Positions 24,358 to 36,300 of a stretch of 64,000 nt of DNA are shown one piece after another (position 1 is the first letter of the stretch; each line of letters begins with the position of its first letter). A model generated the notes under the pieces. The model was not told where the DNA came from, made no database searches, and was given only the letters and a program-made list of their open reading frames with translations. The position numbers were made by a program, and so were the translations under genes. The stretch is from Phorcus lineatus (taxonomy: Eukaryota > Mollusca > Gastropoda > Trochida > Trochidae): the NCBI GenBank assembly GCA_921293015.1, contig OV121096.1, positions 6,080,285 to 6,144,284 on the forward strand, given 5' to 3'.

Positions 24358-27300
24358 CAGAAACACATGCCATTTACAGATTAACTAAACTACAATGGAG
24401 GAGGATACAGGATTTTTGTTTTAGTGGGGTGCGCCATATGGGTGTCACAGGTTACAATTTAGTAGACTATTATATAGATTCTTTTCATTTGTTTGTGAAC
24501 GTTAACTGAATTTTAGTTCCCTGCCATTCACTTTCGTTGTATATTTTTATCATGTATGAAGAATACTACTCTCAACTACATTTGGAATTCTCTTGGGTGG
24601 AGTGTGCACCCTTGCAACCATCTACCACTGCATAACATATCATCATTATTATGTCTTTGATGCCATGATCAATCTCAAAAGATTGGCTTTATTAGATTTT
24701 ATTTTGTGCAATTCAAGATAATCACGTTTAGAATAATAACTTCCATGCAAAGTTGTGGCAGCCAAAGATAACAGTTGATTTGAGTTGAGCGACACTGTCT
24801 ATGGATCCAAATTCACGACTGAAGTATGCTTAAAATACTCATTGATACATATTATGACTTTATGACAACAAGCAATAAGATACATCCAACAGTTGTCTTC
24901 ATGGTAACGGTTACATGCATGTCTTCTGGCTTGTACGTCTTTTTCACTGTTATCTATAGAGCTGTGGTCCCAATTTTTGCAGAAACGTAACTGATTGGAT
25001 TAACATTTTAGCATAATTTTGACATTAATTTTCTTTCTATCTTTACAAACCTGTTACATAATGCAAAAATTGTTTGGATTCCTTGAAAAAAAGTTTAATT
25101 ATCAGTGTTCTTACCCGTAAATATAGGTGTCGTATTTCGTAGCCGTTTCTTTCTATGACGCGGTCTACTGTAACTTCAACGTCACCGAATATGCCATAAT
25201 TTTCAGGGAGGTAGTTTTCACACTTTTGCTGAAAGATAACATGATGTAACAAAAATAGATTTCACTGAGAGAGTGTTTCAAAATTCAAAGATGCCTAACC
25301 TATGAAATTGAAATTTAAGAAAAATCATTTTCATGTGTCTTCTCAACTACTAATTTATCAACATATGATATCAGTGAGATGTAAAAGTTTCAAAATTAAT
25401 TTATAAATTATTTGATTAAACATATCTTCCAGAGGTCATAGCTAACATTTTTGTAACCTTTTCAATGCAACCAACTCAAAATTACATTAGTATAAAAAGA
25501 TTAAATATCATATCAAGATTAAACTCAAAAAGTGTTTCAACTACAATTCAAAATTAAAGTTCCAAATTGCCGACTGCTTATAGATAAACACTTTCATAAT
25601 ATGATACATTTTCTTCCCACAGAGGTAGCTCTGTCTTAATTTCCTATACTAAACTCTGTCATCATACAAACCCTTCTCATGCTTTTTGCATGTTCCCTAA
25701 ATGGCAAAAAATTGCAACAAAAACTATCTATAAAATTTCAGGAAACAAAATACAGTGAAAATGTAGATTACATATTTGTTGACAGAGTTGCTAAGTACTG
25801 AAGAATCAAAGTTCAAAATGCACATTCAAATATAGTCTAGCTTTTCTGAAGCATATTGAAAACTTTTCAAATGATAACTTTTAAAATGGCTCTGCTGCTT
25901 GCAGAACTTACTTTGATTGCATCGGATGAGACATCTACATTTCCAAACTGAGAAACACTCATTTAAGGACAGAGGTAGGTATTGGAATTTATGATGGAGA
26001 TAGGACTTTGATAACATCTAGATTTCTAAACCAAGAAACACTTGTATTAGAACAGAGGTTAGTGTAGGAACTTATGAAGGTGAGGTGAGGTGAGTTGGTG
26101 TTTAACGCCGCTTTCAAGATTTTTTCACTTATATCGCGGCTGCTAGTATTATTGCAGGGAGAAAGCCCTCAACACCATTGTGGCTATGGGTTGCGGTGAA
26201 ACCTGCGAGCATCGGCTGGAACTAGCGAACCATGGGTGGTAACTTATGAAGGAGATAGGGCCTTATTACATATCACCTATTACTAACCTTGTGTTTTTCT
26301 CGAAGCTTTGTGATCATGACTATGATGGGCACCCTTTCATACCAAACAAGTCTCCAGAAGTCCACGATTGTGTGAGCCATGGGACCCTGGGTAGCGATGT
26401 ACGCTCGGCTCTCGCCCTCGTAACCCTGGCAACGGCAAGATGTATAAGTCGCAATGAACAAAATACTTCAGTATTTACAAATCAAACAGGCACACTCTCC
26501 AAAATTTGACCAGCCTTAAGTTCATTTGCAATATCAATGTTACAACCCCTGTAAAACAGCTTTGATGTAATTCTTAGTAAACAAAACACGATCTAACATA
26601 CCCGTATATAGTTGGCGTTGATATAGGAGGAAAGGGGATCCCTCTCTCCGTCCGGCAAAATCACCCGACTGTGTTCGTCTGAAGAGGAACAAAATAATAG
26701 GCAATTATACACCTGGGGAAAACAATATTGACTGAGGAGGAAGTCAAACTATAGAAGCATTTTCTTTGGGTGTAAATAAACAAATTCTGATCAAGTTCAC
26801 CAGTCCAAAAAATCATTTTATCATGTATCAAATTACAAAAAAAAAAAAGAATTTTCAGTTTTTTCTAGGTTTTTTTAAGTAAGATAATTACACTGTAAAC
26901 TGAGGAAGTTTTGTGGGTAAAGATTGAAACTTTGAATTTCTTACCAACAAAACATGTCCCTATCTCAAGATGCTCAACCCTCCCCCCAAAAGGCTCATCT
27001 AGCTTGAGATATGGAGATGCAGCAAATAAAATTTGGGGATGAGATGGGTCAAATAGTTTTAGAGTAATGCTTCAGAAGCGATTGGAACATTGACACAGAC
27101 AGAAACTCCAACAAAGACAATATGTCTCCTGACCCTTCAGAGGTAACCATAACAATCTTTACTTCTTCTAGAGGCATTTAGGAAAATAGATGATTCATAA
27201 AAAGTTCTTGTTTGTAGTTTTTGAGTTTGATGTTTTAGTGAAGATAACAACAATGAAATCAAGAAATTAATTTTTTCATGACATATAGGTGAATTACATA

Positions 27301-30300
27301 AGTAGAGAACTGAAAAGCGTTGTGAGATTTGATTTATTCTTAAATATATCTACTTCCTGTTGCAGCTGCAATTTCATATATGGTATATACAGAAAATCTA
27401 ATCTGTACATTGAGAAATATTACACAAAACTTCATTTGCTTCAGTTGCTTAAATTGCTAGACACATCAATATAATAAGGAAAAGAGCATGCCGACTGACT
27501 TGGTATGATAGTCTTGTATCTGTTTTTCATTCCGGAGCCTGCTACTGACACCTTTTCTGTGTGGTTGGATGGAATTTCCTGTAAAACAACAATCAAATAC
27601 ATAAATATATTGGCTGGGTGAAGGCTGGTGAAGGCATCAGGACAAAAAATACATTCTTTGATACCCTAAATGGAAGAACTTCACTTTAAATTTCTGACTT
27701 GGGTTGCTTGAATTCTGTATGAGAGTGAAAATGTCAAATGTGAGCGTGAATAGAAGCTGGATGATGGCCCATTGAAGGATGATGGATGCAATAAGCCTTT
27801 TGACTTTACAGATACTGGAAGATAGCCCATACAATAAGCCTTTTGAACTCACAGACAGTTGACAGAATCCCATGCCTTAATCAATTTGTCTTTACAGACA
27901 CTGGACAGAATCCCATGCCTTAATCAATTTGTCTTTACAGACACTGGACAGAATCCCATACCTTAATTCATTTGTCTTTACAGACACTGGACAGAATCCC
28001 ATACCTTAATCCATTTGTCTTTACAGACACTGGACAGAATCCCATACCTTAATCCATCTGTCCTTACAAACACTGTCAATTCAAGTCTTTACCCATGCAA
28101 TAAGCCTTTTACGGAAGTGCAATGCCTTGAGCCCAATTGACTGTACACGGCTGGCAAGCTCAAACTTAATTATTTCATCTTAATCATATAGCTTTATCGA
28201 GTACGAAAATCTTATGATAGTTATCCACGCTAATGTCACTCACTTACCCAGAATTCCTCATATAAAGCTTTTGGATGTTTGACAGAGTTCCGTAAATCTC
28301 GCCGACTCAGCCTATTTCCAGCTGTCAATAAAAACTCAGTTCCATTGCTGAAAAACGTCATTTTAGATTTAATCTTAATTCATATGTGTAACATGGTTCG
28401 ATGTATCAAGTCAATCAAAGTCAAGTTAAATAAAAACATTGTACTCAAGGACTTTGGTTGATTTACGAATAATACAAGTTTACAAGGTGCACTTTTTACA
28501 ACACAATTTACAGTTCAGATAATACATTGTCTCTTAAGAGCATGTCTTACCAAAGTGCTAAATTATGTATAACAGTTTCATTTTAGTCTTCATACTCTTT
28601 AACTTTTTCTTTAACCTCTACACAGACAAGGAATATCAAAGGTCTTTGGTTTAGTTCCCTAAATAGCCAATGTAAAGATATAATTTGTCTCATATAAAGA
28701 TTTCAGCTTTCATAACAAAAACCCGAATCATGTTTCACATTTTCAATATTACTTCTCTTTATCATTCATTCAACCTCTACATAAAAAAAATTCCGGAAAA
28801 ATCTTAGGCTAATACTATGCAAGACACATAGTATCAAAAACATGCATAATTACATTAATGCAAAGATATGATTTCTATGGAACATAAGTTTTTCATATTT
28901 TCAAAATGTACTGACCTTTCTTTTGGTGGAGTGCCGTCCCACCGTGCCATTTCCGGGGATGGATTGAGATCGATAGTCAGAGATGCATTGGAACCGCGGC
29001 GACTGGAACCAGAAAGAATTTACAGTTGTACCCTCGCTGAAATAGCTTGAATACTTTTACATAACTGATTCATCATTCATAGAATTTTCTTTCATTTAGA
29101 ACTATGTTACATGAAGTTGAATCAAGGCTCGTAAAATGAAATTGCAGAAATTCTGCATGAAATAAAATTCTATTTTATGAGTGCTGTTTGGATGTGATGT
29201 CATAACTTACAAATCGTAAACCTTGTGTCACCAAAAAAATTTCAAACTCAGCTAAAAACAAAATTGATAATTCTCAGAGAATTCTTGATTACCAGTGAAT
29301 ACTATCAAAACCCTTGATCCCTAAATACCTTTTACCTCCACCAAATTTGGGTTTGGCAGGAAAGAGGGACATCAATAATTAAATAAACAAGTATTTATCA
29401 CAAACTTAACCATGTTCTCCGCCACAATCAAAGAATGAGCTAAGACGATGGTTACACATGTTGCGACAAATATTACTCTTATCGATGACAACAAAGATTC
29501 TCTGAGATCCAGGACTTAACCATGACCATGACCTTTTTATTAGGTTTGGCAGTAAAAGGGGTCATGTGAATATTTTACCTTAAAAACTTCCTGCAGACTT
29601 ACCTCTCGAGAAGCCCCTTGGCCTTAACCCTGACTGGCTGGGCGGGTATGGGAGTCATACAACCCTTGGCAACATACACAGGACTCCCCTCCGGCTGGAT
29701 GGTTAGGGGATCCTTTAGGTCGGGTTTGATGGTCGGGTAAAATATCTGCTGGCTTGGGATTGGGGGATCCTCGATTTTGTCCTTTTTATAATTCTTTCTG
29801 CAGAAACAGATGTAAACCTAAAAAAAAATATTTAAACAAATAAATATTACCCAAATGTGGCAGAACAAGTGTAATCATATAGTCCTAAGTAGACTTTTAA
29901 TCACATAAACCTAGATGAGAGATAATCCTTTATTTCCATTACGTTTTCATACAGAGGGCGCTACTTGCTGCAGGGAGCAGTCATTGTAAAGACTGAAAGG
30001 GAGTTATCCTTACTCAACAGTGAGAACAGCATTCCTACTGGCTTGAGCTAACAGGATTTTATTTTTATCTCGATTACTTCACAAAGTGGCGACCTAAAAA
30101 TAATTCAGTCACACCAAGGAGCAATGACTTTTGGCTTCTCTACCAATTGCCAAAAGGTTATCAGTCAGAAAATCTTCTTAAATGTGTTTTCTTCTTGAAA
30201 CTGAACCATCAGCCTATATAATCAGGTAGATTCTGGATATTCAACTAATAAATTTTGCCCAAAAGCAGTTAACACCATTTTGACAATAAGAAACATATTT

Positions 30301-33300
30301 GATTATCAGTGAAAGTATTTGTTAAACAATGTAAGAAAACTCACCAAGAGACTTATAAGAAGTACAAACAAGATGGCTGCCCCGGTGATGACGTATGGGA
30401 AGTAGGGTTGTGACCAGATAGGCAGGGGAAACAACTCTTGGTAGTGACCCAGGTGCTGTAATGATAAGAAACACACATTAAAATCTATTACCTATGCAGT
30501 AATTAATCAATTGAGGTTCATATCACTTTGTCATAGTGGTGTGACGTCATGAACAAAGCTATCATTTCATGTTTCACTTATTAAGCTATTCTAAAAGCGG
30601 AAGGGTTGCTAACCAGTCTAATCTTGGTAGTTTTTGTCGTAAATTCTTATGTAACAAATAGAACAATATAATTTATTTGTGTCCATACAATAAAATGTTT
30701 ATCACACTTGTTCTTAAATATTGGGATATCTCCCTGCCCTGCTCAGGTATAACCGATTGTGTCAAATATAAACTGATATGGACACTCTTTTAATGTTATA
30801 TTTTGAAAGTCAAAATAGTTTTTGAGTGAATCCATTGTTTGTATTTTACGAACGCTTCGTAACTCTTACTTAGTACTCTGGTTTCTATAAGAGTAACCTC
30901 CCTTATAAACCTAACGCCCGCTGACGTCCTTGCAACTCGCGCATGGTGGCACGCTTGCCAACGCTGAAGATTTAATTTTGAATTTACAATGGCAGAAGAA
31001 GTCGTAGACGTCAAACCGAAACGAAAGAATGCGGGCAATAAAATGAAGGACGTCATGGATGCGATAAGAAGTCCAACTGTTCATCAGCTGCAAGCTACAG
31101 AGGGTGAATTGTCTTTGCGTTCTCACGGTGACATTCGGTCACCAAGGTCAGTGATTCAACACGCTGTGTCAAGCGAAACGGACAAGTTGCATGGCGAATG
31201 TGAAAATTTGAGAGCTGAATTGGAATGCCTACGGTTGGAGAAAATGAAACGTGATCTTTATGGTGAAATTCATAATTTGAAACAAGAACTAGCATGTGGC
31301 GATCACGTGGACAACGAAAGCCCGCGTGAAGGAAGAGGTGAAGGTCGACAAGATGGCGGCGCCCATGCCGAACGTAAACAAAAGCCGTTGGATTACACTG
31401 ATCACCTATGGATGGAGTCTTTGGATACCCCTCGACAGAAAATCGAAATAGGTGAGGGTATAAGTCTGGAAATCGGAGCAAAGAGTAGGAATTTGTCCAA
31501 GATTACAGTAGAAATGTGGGTGTATGCCAATATTGGCTTGCTGCGGGACATGTTCAGTGATGGAAAAGTTAATCAGTGCCAAGTTGACGATTACCTGAAG
31601 TACATGCAGGACATAACCAGATACTCTGCGAAATACATGTGGCCCAGTGTTATACTTTATGACAAGGAGTACCGCATGCTACAGGCGAAGGAGGGTTTCA
31701 GATGGGGCACGCCGTCCCAAGATCTCCGCGACCATCAGCTTGTTCCGAAGCCTACTACAAGTACAGCCAAGGCATCGAACAGACCTCCGGATGCTACTTT
31801 CCCTACGTCGAGACGGCCAAGACCCAGGGGTCCATTCACACCTGATGGTCAGGAAATATGTCGCAGGTTCAATTCTACATATTGTCGGGAAGAGTCCTGC
31901 AGATTGATGCATGTTTGCACGGCATGTTTTCGAAGACACAGCAGACTGGATCATGCTTTTGCCATCGAGCAGCACCAACCGAGAACAATAAATGGCAAGG
32001 ATGAACCAGCAAAAAACGAGTGGAGGACTGGGAACTCAACTCACTAAAGTTGTCAGCATGGACAGAACTATTGCCAGATTCAGACCCGGACAGAGACTAT
32101 ATTCTAGCCGGGGTTGAGAATGGTTTTCTTTTAATTGATGATTGTGATGTAAATAATGTGAAGAAAGTTGTAACTAGAAATCATAGGTCAGCTTTTGAAA
32201 ATAAGGATTTAGTTGAAAAACAGGTATATTGTGAAATTGAAATGGGTAATTATGTTTTAGCGGATACAAAACCAGAAATTGTTAGTGCGCTCGGTGCTAT
32301 CCCTAAGCCAACAGGCAAGATAAGACTAATCCATGATGGTAGTCTACCAGCTGAGAGTGGTATGAATAGCTATATGAAATCATGTGACTGTGAATACATG
32401 GACCTTAGATCTGCGTCAAAGTTGATTAAAGAGGGTTGCTATATTGCAAAAGTTGATCTCAAGAACGCTTACAGAAGTGTGCGCTTACATCCTAGCAATT
32501 ACAAGTATACTGGGTTAGCTTGGGTATTCCAGGGAGACACACAGCCTACCTACTTCTATGATGCTAAACTCCCCTTTGGAGCATCAAAGAGCCCGAAAAT
32601 CTTTCAGACAATTACTTCATCGGTGTGTAGAATTATGAAATCTAGATATGGTTACGATGTCATAGCATATTTGGACGATTTTCTCATTATTTGTGATGAT
32701 TTTAATTCATGCACAAATGCTTTATCATTGTTAGTCAACGTTCTTCATAGACTTGGATTCGGTATCAATTGGAATAAAGTTGAGGGACCGTCGAGATGTC
32801 TAACATTTCTAGGAGTGGAAATTGACACTGAGCTTTGCGTGTTACGTTTACCTGACAACAAGGTCTGTGATTATAAAGCTCTATTGCACGACTTTTACAC
32901 TAGGAGGAGGTGTAGCAAGAAACAGCTTGAAAAACTGATCGGAAAAATGAGTTGGGCTTCGATGGTTGTCAAAGGGGGAAGAACGTTTCTTCGCAGGATA
33001 ATTGATCTCAAGAACTCGTTAAAATGTTCATCCCATAATGTATTGATGGACTCCTGGATGAAAGCAGACATAGGGTGGTGGATAGAATTTTAAGAAACTT
33101 TTAATGGGGTTCAAAGGTTTATCGATCACCGAGCGTTTGTTCCAGTTCAGACAGATGCATGATCCGCAGGGGGTGGAGCTTATTTTAATGGAGACTATTT
33201 TTATGTCAATTGGAAGTTGGATTTGCCTCTGATGAAGAACGAACATATTAATGTAAAGGAGGCTGTGACAGCATTGTTAGCTGCAGACAGGTGGTGTTCA

Positions 33301-36300
33301 ACATGGAGAAACAAACGTGTGGTTGTCAAGACTGACAATATTACTACCAAAGCAATAATAAACAAGAAAACCTCAAAATCACCCCTAGTCATGAAATATC
33401 TGCGACGTTTGTTTTGGTTGCAGGCTATGTACAATTTCTCTATACAAGCTCAATACGTTCCTGGTTCTCAGAACATATTAGCAGATGCCATCTCCAGACT
33501 GACTGAACCTGGAATGTTTAGCAGGTTATATTCACTTGCCCCTAGTTTACAGATGTTAGAATTTTCAATAGATGGTTTGCTATATTATATGTCTTATAAA
33601 TTTCTCGATTTCAGGTTCAGACATCCGGGACAAACTGAGAGGCAGTGTTCGACGGCTGCACAGGTCCGGGTGGGCCAGTAGTACTGTAAGACTTACAGCA
33701 GTCAGCTCAAGTGTTTTATTGAGTTTTGTGAGTTAATGCAGATAGAGGCAGTACCAGTGTCAGAAGATAATGTACTGAACTATATAGCTTATCTTGTGGA
33801 CGTTAAAAAGTTTAAGTTTGCAACAATTCGTCAATATTTATGTGTGATTACTAACAGTCATAAGTGGCATGGTTATGCTGATCCCATCAACAACAGTTGG
33901 CATGTGAAGCAGACTCTTAAAGGGGCTCGACGCGAATTAGGTGATGCTCAAGAGGGCGCGGTGCCTGTCACGCCTGATATGTTACTTGTGCTACATGACG
34001 GACTTAGGTCGGACAATTACTTAGGTTCCTCTATATGGGCAGCCAGTCTCCTTGGGTTTTACGGAATGCTGCAACCTGGAAATTTCCTCTGTAAAAAGAC
34101 ATTTGATGTCAATAGACATATAAGGATATGTGATGTCACGGAAGTAAGTGATGGCATATGTGTGCAACTGCGTTGGTCCAAGACACTACAATTTAGAGAG
34201 AAGATATTAGATGTGTTGTTGCCATCGATAGACAGTCACCCGTTAGATCCTACCAAAGCAATGTTAGCGGTTAGCAGACTGCATGACCTTGTGGACGCTA
34301 GCGGGGTTGAACCATTCTTGTGTGACAACAATCGGAAAGCCCTTAAAGAAGAGACTTTCCTTAATACTGTTAATTTCATCCTCCAGGAATCGGGGTACAA
34401 CGATAGTCTGAGTGGACATTCCTTCCGACGGGGTGGTGCTAGTGCAGGTTTTGCACACGGCGTTCCTGGAGAAATTATCCAGGAAATTGGTTTCTGGAAA
34501 AGTTCTGCATACTTGCGATATTTGAATATACAGTCCTCATCAAAATTGTCAGCACTAACAGCGTTTGTTCGTTCTTTACCGAGTTAGAATCTTTTTCATC
34601 CCTACTTGTTCATGTTCTCTACCTTTATCTTACTTAACTTTCCACTTCTGGGCTGGGATTTAGGCAGTAGTTCAATGTGAACCACCGCATGATGGTATTA
34701 CACATATTTTGTATACTGTTTGATTGTTCATTAAAGTTCCCAGACCCTCAATTGCTTTATTATTATCTTTGCATGTTAATTAATTATGGTGAAGTGATCA
34801 AAGTTATATTTTGAAAGTCAAAATAGTTTTTGAGTGAATCCATTGTTTGTATTTTACGAACGCTTCGTAACTCTTACTTAGTACTCTGGTTTCTATAAGA
34901 GTAACCTCCCTTATAAACATAACGCCCGCTGACGTCCTTGCAACTCGCACATGGTGGCACGCTTGCCAACGCTGAAGATTTATTTCAAGATTTTATATCA
35001 ACGCTGAAGATATGGACACTCTTTTAATATATATCATACTTACTATATATTTATAATTAAGCCATCTGATAAAGAAAGATTATCAGTGGTCGCATATCTC
35101 ATAATCTGACCTGAATAATCACCATACTGGCTATGAAGAAAACTGTTTCGTAAATTTTATGAAAGATTTAGTGAAACAAGTTTTGATACAAATAAAAAAA
35201 GTGGCCACCTTGGCTCTTTGTTTTGGTCTGTCTTATTTAAGACCCCAAGATTGGCAACCTAGTTACTTTTGAGCAAAATTAAGTTTTGGAGAGTTAAGTT
35301 TTCGTTAATTTTGCCCCATGATTCACAAAAACAAGTTTTTATGAAACTATGAAAACCTGTAAATATCCTTTCCTCAGAACAAACGTTTTTACATCCTCAA
35401 AACAAAACTTTTGACATTCTCAACAGCAAAGTTTAATTCTCAGACCCAAAGTTCTTAAATCCTCAAAACTAAAGTTCCCATTTTATTTAAATCAAAGTTT
35501 ATATCCTTAAAATAAAGTTTATACTTTCTCAAAACCAAGGTTTTTATATCCTTCATTGAGAATTTATGTTTACAATGATTACTCCCTATGATGGGAAGTT
35601 ATGGACTGCTCCCAACCGCAAGGCATCTTGGGCCTGGTCATGCAAAGGTGGCAAACGTGTTTTGTATCTTTGATAAAGTAAAGCTATGAAAACTAATTCC
35701 CAAGTCTGGTCTTTCATCTGAATACACTACAATCCTCAAAGAAAAGAACTTACATCCTCAAAGATATTGGTGATGTTGAGCTTGGGAGCCTCTTTCTGGA
35801 TAGCGGCGAGCATGCCCGGTCTGATGACCTGTCTGGCAGGGATGAGATCGGAGGTTTGGAAGAAATCATCAACACTTCCTGTCTGCAGGAAGTAGAGGCT
35901 GATCACGTTACCTGCGAGCTGGAAGAAACATATGATAAGTTTTAAATTTTGAATAAACTTTGTCATCTGAAAAAAAAGAAGAAACATTGTTCTGACGAAT
36001 GATAAAATTTTGTACACAAAGAGGTTGACAGACCCAGAAAGGAATGTTGAAAATTGAATTTGATTCACAAAGATAGACCCTTTAGATAACATGGAAGGTC
36101 CAGTCGATCAATGTTTCTCTCCCATTTGTCCTTCAATCATTATTTACATTGTGGAAGTCAACAATAATGAGTTGTGTTTGGACCGAGTTGAGAGTACGAG
36201 ACATTTCTCTTTGTTTCTTGAGTCTAAAATAGACCGACATGAATCAATGAGATTTGTTTAAATACAAAGGCAACTTTTCAGTTGGAGTTTATTCAGAGCT

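Larger units (their letters stand above)
30795..35008 (+). mobile_element. Tyrosine-recombinase retrotransposon, DIRS/Ngaro type
   Basis: The element has, in order, a 180-bp repeat, a gag-like ORF with a Cys/His finger, an RT with YLDD, an RNase H-like region, a tyrosine recombinase, a second copy of the 180-bp repeat and a 26-bp tail. There is no integrase or methyltransferase region between RNase H and recombinase. Together with direct rather than inverted repeats, that points to the Ngaro branch rather than DIRS or PAT. It lies in the 5.3-kb intron of the PTP gene, in antisense orientation. The two long repeats differ at only two of 180 positions, so the insertion is young. Pol nevertheless has in-frame stops. 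A 20-bp sequence is duplicated on both flanks. Confidence 0.9.

Noticed and set aside
30795-35008. LTR retrotransposon or retrovirus-like element
   Set aside because: Despite direct repeats, there is no protease or DDE integrase. It has a tyrosine recombinase with HxxR and Tyr, and the RT is of DIRS type.
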